Positions 43,519 to 53,579 of a DNA stretch of 64,000 nt are shown here, piece after piece (the first letter of the stretch is position 1; each line of letters opens with the position of its first letter). Position numbers and translations under genes: made by a program. The notes beneath the pieces were generated by a model. That model saw only the letters and a program-made list of their open reading frames with translations. It was not told the DNA's origin and did no database searches. This DNA is from Orlajensenia sp001423545 (lineage in GTDB: Bacteria > Actinomycetota > Actinomycetes > Actinomycetales > Microbacteriaceae): assembly GCA_001423545.1 (NCBI GenBank), contig LMOK01000001.1, positions 992,001-1,056,000 of the forward strand, read 5' to 3'.

Positions 43519-44751
43519 CTACTCCCCGACCGTCGCCAGGTAGAGCCTGCCGGCTCCCGTGACGGCCAGGGTGTCCTCGTCAGGGGTCACGAAGACGGCG
43601 TCACCGCGCTCGATGGTGACGGATGACCTGGCACCGGCGATCGTGACGGTTCCCGCGGTGCAGAGCGCTATCGCCGGTCCAGTGAGGGGAATCGAGGCCG
43701 ACGTGTCCGCGGACGCGTCGACGTCGTAGAGCACGAAGTCGGGGACGTCGGGCCTGAACACCCGCACGCCGGCCGACGGCGTCTCGGGGTTGAGCAGGGG
43801 CTCCTCGACGGGGGTGAAGTCGAGCACGTCGAGCAGCTCCTCGACGTCGATGTACTTGGGCGTGAGGCCGCCGCGCAGCACGTTGTCCGACGCGGCCATC
43901 AGCTCGATGCCGAGACCGGAGAGATAGGCGTGGATGTTCCCGGCCGGAAGGTACAACGCCTCCCCTGCGCGGAGCGTCACGTGGTTGAGCAGCAGAGACA
44001 GCACGATGCCGGGGTCCCCCGGATAGCTGGCCGCCAGGGAGCGCACCGTCGCGTACTCGACCGCGAAGCGGCTGGTCTCGGGCGCGGAGCCGGCGATCTG
44101 CACGACGCGGTCGACCAGGGCCTCGACGGCGCCGCTCTCCCGGCCCGAACGCAGCAACCACTCCACGGCGCTCCGCAGGGGGTCCGGGCCCGAGAGGCGC
44201 TCCCAGAACGGGTCGAAGACAGTCGGATCGGGGGCGTCGGCACGCCCGAGGACGGTGAGCTCCTTGACGATGTCACGCGCCTCGGCGAGCGGGCGGAAGC
44301 CGCACAGGGCGTCGAAGGTGGGGCTCACGGCGACGACCAGCTCCGGCTTGTGGAAGGCGTCCTTGTAGTTGCGGTTCGCGGCGTCGAGCGGGATGCCCGC
44401 CGCGTTCTCGCGGGCGAACCCGGCCTGAGCCTGGTCGGGCGACGGATGCGCCTGCAGCGACAGCGGTCCCCCGGCGGCGAGCACCTTCAGCAGGAACGGC
44501 AGCCGGGCTCCGTGCTCTGCGACGTTTCCGGCGCCCAGCGCCGTGGCGGCATCCGACTCGATCCACTCGACCAGGTCACCGGCTCCCCCGACCTGCGCCG
44601 GGTCGTCGATGAGGCTGGGTGAGCCGGAGTGGGCACCGAGCCAGAGCTCGGCCTCAGGGGCTCCGGATGCCGGGGTTCCGAGCAGGCCCGCGATGGCCGT
44701 CGTCGAGCCCCAGGCGTAATCGCGCGGGGTGTTGCTGATGGCTACAAACAT
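43519..44751 (-). CDS. manA: Mannose-6-phosphate isomerase, class I
   Basis: A 410-residue zinc enzyme that interconverts fructose-6-phosphate and mannose-6-phosphate, the entry to GDP-mannose and thus to mannolipids and mannose-containing glycans. The zinc site can be read from LSLQAHPS (Gln and His), KPELVVAV (Glu) and GNIHAYLSGLGIELMAASDN (His). DNVLRGGLTPKY is a strong family signature. Start MFVAISNTPRDYAWGS is typical. It is convergent with the acyltransferase at 41489 (8 bp apart) and divergent from the acyl-CoA dehydrogenase. Equivalent to Rv3257c. Confidence 0.95.
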   Translation of the reverse strand: MFVAISNTPRDYAWGSTTAIAGLLGTPASGAPEAELWLGAHSGSPSLIDDPAQVGGAGDLVEWIESDAATALGAGNVAEHGARLPFLLKVLAAGGPLSLQAHPSPDQAQAGFARENAAGIPLDAANRNYKDAFHKPELVVAVSPTFDALCGFRPLAEARDIVKELTVLGRADAPDPTVFDPFWERLSGPDPLRSAVEWLLRSGRESGAVEALVDRVVQIAGSAPETSRFAVEYATVRSLAASYPGDPGIVLSLLLNHVTLRAGEALYLPAGNIHAYLSGLGIELMAASDNVLRGGLTPKYIDVEELLDVLDFTPVEEPLLNPETPSAGVRVFRPDVPDFVLYDVDASADTSASIPLTGPAIALCTAGTVTIAGARSSVTIERGDAVFVTPDEDTLAVTGAGRLYLATVGE

Positions 44752-44881
44752 GCGGCGTCCTTCTCGGTGGCGGTTGCCTCAAAGCTACCAACGGGTTTGG
44801 ACGGTCGAACGCCGGGCGTATCGTGGCCCGAGGATTCCAGACCCCCGTCCCGCGGGGGTCGCCGTATGCACTGGAGCAGAC

Positions 44882-46060
44882 ATGACGTTCGACATCCTCG
44901 CCAGCGACTTCTACAGCTACGAGAGCCTTCTGAGCCCTCAGGAGCAGGAGGCGCTCGCCGCCATCCGCGCCTACCTCGAGACCGAGGTGCAGCCCATCGT
45001 CGGCGACTACTGGAACCGTGCCGAGTTCCCCATGCAGATCGTGAAGCCCCTGGCCGAGTTGAACACCTTCCGCTTCGGCTGGGCCGAGACGAAGCCGTTC
45101 GAGAACTCGGCCGTGTTCCGCGGCTTCGTGGCCCTCGAGCTCGCACGCATCGACGCATCCGTCGCCACCTTCGTCGGAGTGCAGAACGGCCTCACGACCG
45201 GCGCCATCTCGGTCGGCGGCTCGCAGGAGCAGAAGGACGAGTGGATTCCGAAGCTCGCCAGCGGCGAGGTCATCGGCGCCTTCGCCCTCACCGAGCCGCT
45301 CTCGGGCAGCGACAGCGCCCAAGGCCTGCGCACGACGGCCACGCGCGACGGCGACAGCTGGACCATCACCGGGTCCAAGCGCTGGATCGGCAACGCCACC
45401 TTCTCCGACATCACGGTCGTCTGGGCGAAGGACACGGCCGACGGCCAGGTGAAGGGCTTCATCGTCCCGACGACGACTCCCGGCTACACCGCCACGAAGA
45501 TCGAGAACAAGATCAGCCTGCGCTCGGTGCAGAACGCCGACATCACCCTCGACAACGTGGTCGTTCCCGAGAGCCTGCGCCTGCAGAACGCCAACTCCTT
45601 CAAGGACACGGCCAAGGTGCTGCGCCTCACCCGCGCCGAGGTGGCCTGGGCTGCCGTCGGAACCGCCGTCGGCGCCTACGAGGCTGCGGTGAAATACGCC
45701 GGCGAGCGCGTGCAGTTCGGCAAGACCATCGGATCGCACCAGCTCATCCAGGACCTGCTGGTCAAGTGCCTCGGCAACATCACGGCCTCCATCGGCATGG
45801 TCGTGCGCGTGTCGGAGATGCTCGACCGCGGCGAGCAGCGCGACGAGCACTCCGCCCTCGCCAAGGCCTACACGACGGCACGGATGCGCGAGACCGTCGC
45901 CTGGGCGCGCGAGTCGCTGGGCGGCAACGGCATCGTCGTCGACTACGACGTCGCCCGCTTCTTCGCCGATGCCGAGGCCATCTACTCCTACGAGGGCACC
46001 CGCGAGATGAACACCCTCATCGTCGGTCGCGCCATCACGGGCAAGGCCGCGTTCGTCTGA
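44882..46060 (+). CDS. Acyl-CoA dehydrogenase, glutaryl-CoA-dehydrogenase-like
   Basis: A 392-residue FAD-dependent acyl-CoA dehydrogenase. FALTEPLSGSDSAQGLRTTA and ITGSKRWIGNATFSDI form the flavin-binding middle domain; the catalytic glutamate is in YSYEGTREMNTLIVGRAITG near residue 374. KGFIVPTTTPGY, IENKISLRSVQNADI and GNGIVVDYDVARFFADAEA place it with the glutaryl-CoA and short-chain types rather than the long-chain group. Decarboxylating activity cannot be confirmed by eye. The ATG at 44882 has CTGGAG in front. It forms its own unit, ended by a hairpin at 46075-46108. Confidence 0.9.
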   Translation: MTFDILASDFYSYESLLSPQEQEALAAIRAYLETEVQPIVGDYWNRAEFPMQIVKPLAELNTFRFGWAETKPFENSAVFRGFVALELARIDASVATFVGVQNGLTTGAISVGGSQEQKDEWIPKLASGEVIGAFALTEPLSGSDSAQGLRTTATRDGDSWTITGSKRWIGNATFSDITVVWAKDTADGQVKGFIVPTTTPGYTATKIENKISLRSVQNADITLDNVVVPESLRLQNANSFKDTAKVLRLTRAEVAWAAVGTAVGAYEAAVKYAGERVQFGKTIGSHQLIQDLLVKCLGNITASIGMVVRVSEMLDRGEQRDEHSALAKAYTTARMRETVAWARESLGGNGIVVDYDVARFFADAEAIYSYEGTREMNTLIVGRAITGKAAFV

Positions 46061-46074
46061 TCCGATGGTCCAGT

Positions 46075-46108
46075 CGATGGCCCTGCTCCTGGTGGAGTGG
46101 GGCCATCG
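46075..46108. terminator. Bidirectional hairpin between acyl-CoA dehydrogenase and GT2 genes
   Basis: CGATGGCCC (46075-46083) pairs with 46100-46108 over 9 bp, and an inner CTCC/GGAG pair (46086-46089 with 46094-46097) extends the stem. It lies between convergent stops, with GTTCC after the stem on the plus strand. Confidence 0.65.
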
Positions 46109-46130
46109 TCGTTCCCGGATCCGACAGGGC

Positions 46131-47396
46131 TCAGACCTCGGTCGACGGCACGGTGGCGAATGCGCGCAGCTCACGGGGAGCCGCCCGGAAGCACACGAGC
46201 GGAACCGCGGCATCCGCGTCGCCCCAGAACGGGAGCTCGACGTACCAGACGCCGTCGACGTCGACCAGCGGATGCCGCAGGAGGTCGAGGCCACCCGCGG
46301 CGATGTACGCGCGAGCTCGCCCCACGTCGCCGCGGAGCAGCAGGTCGTAGAGCACCTTGGACTCGGCCGGAACGTCACTCCACAGCGCATCGGACCAGGC
46401 CGGCGCGAGGGACTCCAGCCCGTCACGCAGCGCTGACACAGCCTCCTCCGCCATACCGGGAAGCTCGGATGCCGCGATGGCGATGTCGTTCGACAGGTAC
46501 TGGGTCAGACGAGCCGTGCGCACGGCATCCGTCGATTCACGGGCGAGCACGTCGAGTGCACCGAGCGCCGTGCCGAACCTGTCGCGCACCTGCCCGGCGC
46601 GCACGCCCTGCTGCGTCATCGAGCTGCCGTCGTCCCGGATGCGCCACGAGACCGTCGGTCGCGCGAGCACGTCGAACCCTGAAGCGCGGGCGTAGGCCCG
46701 GGCGCTCACGAGCTGGTCCTGGAAATGCCCACCCTCGGGGAAGGAGAGCTCGGCAGCCCGCCAGAAGGCCGTGCGGTAGAGCTTGGTCCACTGCACGGCG
46801 TTGACCAGGATCCCGGGGTGATCGACGATGCGGATGCCGGCGCGCTCGACCTCGTGCGCCTCGTCGATCCAGAACGCGGCCGGTGCCCGGACGGAGCCGC
46901 GCAGCCTGTCGTACGAGCCGACGACGAAGTCGGAGCCCGACGCGGCCAGGCTCGCCACCTCGTCGCGCAGGGCGCCGGCGAGCAGCACGTCGTCGCCGTC
47001 GAGGAATCCGAGGAACTCGCCGCGAGCGAGCGAGATCCCGTGGTTCCTGGCGGCGTTGGGGTCTGAGACGGAGACGTCCACCACACGCACACGGGGGTCT
47101 CGCTGCGCCCAGCGGCGGAGAAGTCGAGGGGTGGCATCCGTCGACCCGTCGTCCAGCACGATGACCTCGACGCGCCAGTGGCCCTGGCCGAGCACGGACC
47201 GGAGGCACGCGTCGATGTACTCGGCCACGTCGCGGACGGGGATCACGATGCTGACCCAGCCGGCCCCGGATGCCGCTACGAGTGCGGATCGGCGAGCCCG
47301 ACGGCGTCCTCGCAGCATCCGGACGGACACGGCCGCAGGGCCGACGAACGACCGCACTCTGCTGGGGAACTCGCTCGGACGCATCACGCTCCCCAT
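46131..47396 (-). CDS. Family 2 glycosyltransferase
   Basis: A 421-residue cytoplasmic glycosyltransferase. The GT-A fold begins with VSIVIPVRDVAEYIDACLRS (about 48-67); VIVLDDGSTDATPRLL and the metal-binding FLDGDDVLL (DxD-like) follow, then a region resembling teichoic-acid and capsule transferases with VQWTKLYRTAFW. The first 45 residues are Arg-rich and could lie on the membrane. ATGs at 47396 and 47384 are both possible. It is the first gene of the polysaccharide locus and is divergent from the pyruvyltransferase fusion (62 bp). Acceptor and sugar are unknown. Confidence 0.88.
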   Translation of the reverse strand: MGSVMRPSEFPSRVRSFVGPAAVSVRMLRGRRRARRSALVAASGAGWVSIVIPVRDVAEYIDACLRSVLGQGHWRVEVIVLDDGSTDATPRLLRRWAQRDPRVRVVDVSVSDPNAARNHGISLARGEFLGFLDGDDVLLAGALRDEVASLAASGSDFVVGSYDRLRGSVRAPAAFWIDEAHEVERAGIRIVDHPGILVNAVQWTKLYRTAFWRAAELSFPEGGHFQDQLVSARAYARASGFDVLARPTVSWRIRDDGSSMTQQGVRAGQVRDRFGTALGALDVLARESTDAVRTARLTQYLSNDIAIAASELPGMAEEAVSALRDGLESLAPAWSDALWSDVPAESKVLYDLLLRGDVGRARAYIAAGGLDLLRHPLVDVDGVWYVELPFWGDADAAVPLVCFRAAPRELRAFATVPSTEV

Positions 47397-47458
47397 TATC
47401 TGGTCACACGGTCGGCGGGCGACGCCGCCGCCGCGAGCCGCACCATAAACTCGTCACC

Positions 47459-50186
47459 GTGGGAAACGATCTTGAAGAGACAGTCGACGGCGTCGCCTGC
47501 ATCCGCTGGAATCCGACGCGACCGGTATCCGAGGAGGAGGGTGCTGAGTCTCGGCCGGTCTCGAACTTCGGGGACCTGCTCGGTCCTCTCGTCGTGCGCC
47601 GGATCGTGTCCTCCCTGACCGGTCGCAGGCACCCCGACCACAGCCGTCACCTGCTCAGCATCGGGTCGACGATGCACTTCGCCAGCCCCCGCGACGTGGT
47701 CTGGGGAACCGGCATCAACGGCAAGCTCCTCGGGCAGTCCATCCCGCTGTCGCTCGATGTGCGCGCGGTGCGCGGCCCGTACACGCGCGCGGTGCTGACG
47801 GGGCGCGGAATCAGGACTCCCGAGGTCTACGGCGACCCGGCGCTCCTCATTCCGCTGCTGTGGCCGGAGGTCGTCCAGCAAGTGCACGCCGAACGCGAGC
47901 TGCTGGTCATTCCGAACCTGAACGAACTCGAGCGATTCCCCGCCGAGGTCTCCCGGAGCCCGATCGGCGACCCGTGGGAGGTCATCGCAGACATCGCCAC
48001 GAGCGCCTTCGTCACGGGATCCTCGCTCCACGCCCTCGTCCTGGCCGACGCCCTCGGCGTGCCGAGCCGGCCTGTGCTCTCGGAGGCCGAGGACCCGCTC
48101 AAGTACCTCGACTACTACGCCGGCACGGGTCGACGGGGCGTCCGCTTCGCCGAATCCGTCGACGAAGCCCTCGCCATGGGTCCGGTCGATCCCCCCGAGT
48201 TCGACGCCGACGCCCTTCTGGCCGCATTCCCGGAAGATCTGTGGCTCGGAACCACACCTCCCCCGCTGGACGAGTCCACCGACGTCCAGCGGTACTCCGA
48301 GATGAGGATCGCGTTCTCCCGCCAACTCTCGGCATTGGCTCCGGATGCCGGTCCGACCGAACTCGAGAAGTACGCAGCGGACCGGGCCAGCGCCCTCGCC
48401 GGACGCGGCATCCCCTTCGAGGGCCTGGCGCACGAGGAGATCGCGGAACTCGCCGCCGAAGGGATCGGCGATCCCGGTGAGCCCGAACGACGGGCACCGC
48501 TCCTGTCCGTCGTCATCCCGACCCACAACGTCGCATCCTGGATCGGCGAGACTCTCACCTCGGTGCTGTCGCAGGACGTCGACATGGAGGTCATCCTCGT
48601 CGACGACCATTCGACGGATGCGACCCGCAGCATCGCCGAGGCCTTCGCGGCCCGGGATGCCAGGCTGCGCATCGTCGACACGGCCTCACGCGGCGGCGGT
48701 ACCGCCCGCAACGTCGGCGCCGATCGTGCCAGGGGCCGCTACCTCGTGTTCTGCGACGGAGACGACCTGATCCCGTCGGGCGCCTACCGCGCACTCGTCG
48801 ACAGCCTCGAGGCCTCGGGGTCCGACATCGCCTTCGGCGACTACCTGAAGTTCTCCCCCGTGGCCACGTGGCGCCCGACGGCGAACTGGCCGGCGTACGC
48901 GGAGGCCCGCCAGGGGTTCCGAGCCGTCGACGAGCCGTCGATCATCTACGGCCGCCCGTGCTGGAACAAGGCGTTCCGAACCTCGTTCTGGGTCGAGCAG
49001 GACATCCGGTTCCCCGACGTCCCTCGCTCCAACGACATCGTCCCGATGACGAAGGCCTACCTCGCCGCATCCGCGATCGACATGATCGAGGACGTCGTCT
49101 ACCTCTACCGTGAGCGCCCGGGCGCGAGCTCGATGACGGCGAAGGCCGAGTCGGCCACAGCCCTGGTCAGCTATCTGACGCAGGAGCTCGCGTGCGCCGA
49201 GTTGGTCAGGGCAGCGGGCTCCGCGAACCTCAGCCGGGCCTACGCGACTCTCGTGTTCGAGCGCGACGGGTGGGTGCACCTCGCGAAGTACCTCCGGGCT
49301 GCCGGCCGAGACCGTGCCCAGGAGGGCACCGTCTCGAGCCTCGTCAACCAGATCGTGGTCGTGACCGGCCGGGATCCGGCCCGCTTCAAGGACAGGTACA
49401 AGCGCCTCCTCTTCACCCTCGTCCGCAACGGCGAGATCGACGTGGCAGCGGGTCTTTCAGGAGCCGTGACCGGACCAGACGTAGGCGCCGCCAGAAAGGT
49501 CCGGGGATGGGCCGACCTTCTCGCTGCCGTGGAGAAGCGCGGGCGGGGACTCGACATCGACGAACGACAGCTGCTTCCGCGGATCATCACCGATGTGGCC
49601 CTGGCGATCAGCACCGGCACGGCCGACGCAGACGACGACATCCTTCGAGCGACGCGCACCCTCGCGACGTCTGCCGTAGACAGGCTTCGCGGAGTGCCCG
49701 AGCTCGCGGGAATCGATGGCGACGCCGACGACCCCACTCTCCAGACTCGATTCGCGGCGACCAGAGAACTGAACGCCACGCTCACCGACCTGACGATGGG
49801 GCGGGCCATCAGGTTCTCGATCACCGGCGTCGATCCGGCAGGGGNNNNNNNNNNNNNNNNNNNNNNNNNNNNNNNNNNNNNNNNNNNNNNNNNNNNNNNN
49901 NNNNNNNNNNNNNNNGATCGACTCGGACGGGACGACCACGTGGGAGGCGCAGGTGAGCGCCGGCGCCATCGGCGTCGGGCGGGCCATCAGGGTCGCGCTT
50001 CTCGACACGGCGACGGGGAACGTGTCGTCCACTCGTCTGGCTCCGGCCGCGACGACCCCGCCCTACAACCGGCTCGACCCCTTCCTCCTGATGATCGACG
50101 ATCGTGGAGTGAGGCTGACCCGGCGATCGGGCCTGGTGTCACGAGCGGCGAAGCAGGGCGCCGCGCGGATCCTTCCGTCACGGTAG
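47459..50186 (+). CDS. Polysaccharide pyruvyltransferase fused to a GT2 glycosyltransferase, interrupted by an assembly gap
   Basis: A large two-domain protein, 795 residues before the N-run and 89 after it. Residues about 8-300 match polysaccharide pyruvyltransferases (SNFGDLLGPLVVRRI, RGPYTRAVLTGRGI, EVYGDPALL, FVTGSSLHALVLADALGVPS). A GT2 domain starts near 348 (LLSVVIPTHNVASWIGETL, then VDDHSTDATRS and FCDGDDLIPSG), with an LGT-like CWNKAFRTSFW acceptor motif. The C-terminus (RAIRFSITG and RAIRVALLD) looks beta-rich. The GTG at 47459 is the likely start. The frame differs by one base across the Ns, which reflects the arbitrary gap length and not a real mutation. It could both add a sugar and put a pyruvyl ketal on the glycan. 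Confidence 0.8.
49845..49915. other. Assembly gap of 71 Ns
   Basis: Undetermined bases inside the fused pyruvyltransferase-glycosyltransferase gene. Length is probably an estimate. The 15-bp string GGGCGGGCCATCAGG occurs on both sides (49799-49813 and 49977-49991), so a local repeat may have caused the break. Confidence 0.98.
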
Positions 50187-50222
50187 CTCGCACGCGCCGT
50201 CGACCGCGTCGCCTGGCCTCAG

Positions 50223-51293
50223 CTAGCGGGCGACGAGTTCCCGCAGGAGCGTCGCGTACTGCTCCGAGACGCGCCACGGAGTGATCGCGGCGTTGAAGTC
50301 CTCGATGCGCGCCACGTGGTCGCGTGCCTCCGGGATCGACTCGAGCAGGCTCGCGAGCGAGGGGACGGCATCCTCCGGATCGAAGAAGCCGACCCACGGC
50401 TCGTCCGAGAACTGCTCGACGAGGTGCGCCTCTCCGGGCAGGACGGCCGGAACGCCGAAGGAGGCGGAGAGGTGCAGACTTCCCGAGTTCAGGATGGCCT
50501 GGTACGGGAACACGGCGAGGTCCGCCGCTGCGAACCACTGACCGACCTCGGCGTCGGGGACGAACTCGTAGCGCGGAATCACGCGGACTCCCTCGGGCAA
50601 CGCCTCTTCGATCTCGGCCTGCACCTCCGGCGTCGCAGCGCCGGCGAGCAGGACCGTCGGGGTTCGCTTTCCCTCCTCGGCCAGGCGTGAGAGTGCGGCG
50701 AGCAAGACGCCGAGGCCCTTGTACGGGCGCATCTGCCCGAGGAACAGCACGGTCGGTTCGTCGTCGGCGAGGTCGAAGCTGGCACGGGCGTCGACACGGG
50801 ACATCGGCGACCCGTAGACGCCGACGTAACTGGGATGAGGGATCTCGACGACCCGATCGGCCGGGAGCTCGCAGATGTCCTTCAGTACCGTCGGGGTCTG
50901 CGGGGACATGATGTGGATCGCGTCGGCACTGGTCGCCAGCAGTCGATAGAGGCTGATCTCAGCCTCACGGTACGGCACCTCGTGCGGCAGCTGGTTGTGG
51001 ATGGTCCAGATCAACCGGACTCCCCTGGCCTTCATCTCCGCCAGGAGGGTCCGGAACGACTCCAGCGCGGCCGCTGCGGCCTCGAGAGTGGGCTCGCGCT
51101 GCAGGATCGGCGCAGTCCAGTGCAGGTGGAGCACGTCCCCGGCGTCGAGGAGGGATGACGCGTCGAAGAGCGAACGCGACGTCGTGACGCCCTTGAACTC
51201 GAACCCCGCGGCCCGTGGGGCCAGGCTCATCAGGTTCAGGTAGGGGTTGTCGCTCCACGCCGGGAACACGAGGATCCGCTGTAACTTCCGCAC
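50223..51293 (-). CDS. GT4-type glycosyltransferase
   Basis: A 356-residue GT-B-fold transferase. The N-terminal half has VLHLHWTAPILQREP and IWTIHNQLPHEVPYRE; the C-terminal nucleotide-sugar half has PTVLFLGQMRPYKGLGVLLAAL, then DLAVFPYQAILNSGSLHLSASFGVPAVLP in place of the usual EPFGLV-type ExxxxxE motif, with asparagine and serine in that position. The closest types are those that act on exopolysaccharide intermediates. The GTG at 51293 gives the start MRKLQRILVFPAW. It is convergent with the fused gene and lies on the same strand as the acyltransferase upstream, 27 bp away. Confidence 0.88.
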   Translation of the reverse strand: MRKLQRILVFPAWSDNPYLNLMSLAPRAAGFEFKGVTTSRSLFDASSLLDAGDVLHLHWTAPILQREPTLEAAAAALESFRTLLAEMKARGVRLIWTIHNQLPHEVPYREAEISLYRLLATSADAIHIMSPQTPTVLKDICELPADRVVEIPHPSYVGVYGSPMSRVDARASFDLADDEPTVLFLGQMRPYKGLGVLLAALSRLAEEGKRTPTVLLAGAATPEVQAEIEEALPEGVRVIPRYEFVPDAEVGQWFAAADLAVFPYQAILNSGSLHLSASFGVPAVLPGEAHLVEQFSDEPWVGFFDPEDAVPSLASLLESIPEARDHVARIEDFNAAITPWRVSEQYATLLRELVAR

Positions 51294-51320
51294 GACGTCG
51301 AATCTACAGGCTCGCCGGCG

Positions 51321-53447
51321 TCAGCCTGCGCGGTTCACGAGGTCGACGAGGCCCTGCTCTGCGAGCCGCTCGCGCATGAATCCCGAGGTGGTGGCGGCAT
51401 AGGTGTTCGTGATGTGCGACGGGTCCCTGTACACCTTGACGTGACCGGCGACCGACCAGCACGTCTCCGAGTCGCAGAAGGCATCCGTCAGGTCGATGCC
51501 GTGGCCACCGGGCAGGTTCTGAGCTGTCGTGAACACCGCATCGCTCTCACTGAGGACGTCGTCACGGCTCCGGGCGCACGACGTGGTGGCGTCGACACCC
51601 TCTCGGTCGACACAGGCGAGATTCGACGGGGACGACCTCGGATAATCGCGGATGGCGACGATCTCCGCACCCTGGTCCATCATCGGCCCCCAGGCTGCAA
51701 GCAGGGCATCACGGGCTGCGTCCGCGGTGCCGTCCTCTCCGGACCCTCCCCACGTGCTTCCGCCGTGAGCGGATGTGAAGATGAGGGCCAGGCTCGGCCC
51801 GGCGGCCATGTCGGCCTGGACGTTCGAGACCCATTCGTCGCACTCCGTCGCCAACCGCTCGGCCGTGTTGAACCGCTGCGGTGTCGACACCTGGCAGCCC
51901 CGCTTGTACCAGACGCGGAGTTCCCATCCCTCCTGCAGTGCGATCTTCTCGAGCGCGGGGAACCAAGCGATCGCGTGGGAGTTGCCGACGAGGCCGATCC
52001 GACGGTCGGAACCGATCGCGCCGTAGCTGCACATCTTCGCGTCGGCATGCCACTTCTTGATCGCGCACTCGAGCTCCGGTGTCGGGAGGTCCTCCTTCAC
52101 GGCCCCGACGGGCACGACGCGCTCGCCGAGCTCCGACGAGCCGCAACCCGGATCGCCCTGCAGGACCGCCTGCGCTCCCAGGCAGGTGCCGTCAGCATTC
52201 GCGATCTGAACGAGTTCCGCTCCTTCTGCGACGTTCATCTGCCGCACGGCGACGAGTGAGGTCGCGGCCATCGCGAGAACGAGCACCCAGGCCGCGATCA
52301 GGCCGGCATTCGCCCGACGGCTTCTCGGGCGGTCGCTCGATCGAGCTGCAGCCGTCACGGGACGTTCGATCATGGACGAGCTCAGCCACGCGAGAACGAC
52401 GGCGACGGCGATGACCAGCAGACCGGAACGCAGACCGAGGGACTCGTGCCCGAGCAGGGATCTGGCGATGATGAGGAGCGGCCAATGCCACAGGTAGATC
52501 GCGAACGCGAAGCCGCCCATCCAGACGAGCGGACGAGCGTTCAGGAAGGCATTGGCGCCGAGGCCGTCGCCCTTGCTCCCGGAGATCAGGATGAGCGCCG
52601 CGGAGAGGGTCGGCCACAGGGCCGCATATCCGGGGAAGGCCGAGGCCACCGGCATGAACGCAGCGCAGGTGACGATTCCCACGATGCCCGTCCAGACCAT
52701 CGCCACGCGCAGCCACTGCGGCAGGGAGATCCGCGAGAGCGTCAGCGCGACGGCACCGCCGATGGCGAACTCCCACACCCTGGTCGCCGGGCTGAAGTAG
52801 GCGAACGCCTGGTCCTCGTTCGTCTGCACGATCGACCAGACGAAGGAGGCCAGAGCGGCCAGGGTCAGGATGCCGGCGAACCATCGCCGACTCGACCGCT
52901 CCGCCCGACGTCCCAGGAACACGGCGAGGAGAGCGATCCCCAGCCAGAAGATGTAGAACTGGCCCTGCACCGACATGGCCCAGAACTGCTGAACCGGGGA
53001 GCGAGGAACGTCCTGGGCCAGGTAGTCGACGGACTGGAACGCGAGGTACAGGTTCTCCGCAGAGAAGAGGGCCGCGATCGACTGCGTGAAGGCCTCAGCG
53101 CGCACCGACGGAGTGAGGAACGCCCACGTGCCCGCGATCGTGGCCGCGAGCACGAGAAGTGCCATCGGGGCGAGGCGTTGACCGAGCCGGGCCAGGTAGA
53201 GCCCGGGACGAATACGTCCGAATCTCCGCAGCTGGCCCAGGAGGGTGAGGGTGATGAAGTATCCCGACACCACGAAGAAGACGTCGACGCCACCGGAGAC
53301 CTTGTCCGCCCAGATGTGGAAGCTCGCGACCAGCAGGGCAGTGACGGCTCGAAGGCCCTCGATGTCCTTCCGGAACGACGGCTTCGCGGATGCGAGCGAA
53401 GCGCGCCGTGATTCGCCGACTGGCGCGCTCACCTCTGAGATTGTCAC
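51321..53447 (-). CDS. OafA-type O-acyltransferase with SGNH domain (variant motifs)
   Basis: A 708-residue membrane acyltransferase of the same architecture as the 41.5-kb gene. RKDIEGLRAVTALLVASFH carries the expected Arg and His; the second conserved segment reads SVQGQFYIFW where the other two copies have SVEEQF or GVEEQF. The SGNH block reads GNSHAIAWFP instead of GDSH, and DPSH closes the domain. Whether the D-to-N change lowers hydrolase-like activity is unknown. The GTG at 53447 has a GAAGGGG site and is preferred over ATGs at 53522 and 53504. Probably acetylates the glycan made by this locus. Confidence 0.85.
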   Translation of the reverse strand: MTISEVSAPVGESRRASLASAKPSFRKDIEGLRAVTALLVASFHIWADKVSGGVDVFFVVSGYFITLTLLGQLRRFGRIRPGLYLARLGQRLAPMALLVLAATIAGTWAFLTPSVRAEAFTQSIAALFSAENLYLAFQSVDYLAQDVPRSPVQQFWAMSVQGQFYIFWLGIALLAVFLGRRAERSSRRWFAGILTLAALASFVWSIVQTNEDQAFAYFSPATRVWEFAIGGAVALTLSRISLPQWLRVAMVWTGIVGIVTCAAFMPVASAFPGYAALWPTLSAALILISGSKGDGLGANAFLNARPLVWMGGFAFAIYLWHWPLLIIARSLLGHESLGLRSGLLVIAVAVVLAWLSSSMIERPVTAAARSSDRPRSRRANAGLIAAWVLVLAMAATSLVAVRQMNVAEGAELVQIANADGTCLGAQAVLQGDPGCGSSELGERVVPVGAVKEDLPTPELECAIKKWHADAKMCSYGAIGSDRRIGLVGNSHAIAWFPALEKIALQEGWELRVWYKRGCQVSTPQRFNTAERLATECDEWVSNVQADMAAGPSLALIFTSAHGGSTWGGSGEDGTADAARDALLAAWGPMMDQGAEIVAIRDYPRSSPSNLACVDREGVDATTSCARSRDDVLSESDAVFTTAQNLPGGHGIDLTDAFCDSETCWSVAGHVKVYRDPSHITNTYAATTSGFMRERLAEQGLVDLVNRAG

Positions 53448-53579
53448 CGAAACCCCTTCACGGACTCGAACTTCGCCTGGAGGGGCAACATGCAGCGACT
53501 GCATCAATTCGCATCGGATCATACCCGCACCGGGCCCATGACGCACATCCGTCCCGCTTCGTGATGCGAGAATGGCCGC

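Noticed and set aside
49845..49915. Frameshift in the pyruvyltransferase-glycosyltransferase gene
   Set aside because: The frame change coincides with the N-run, whose length is an estimate, so no real frameshift can be claimed.
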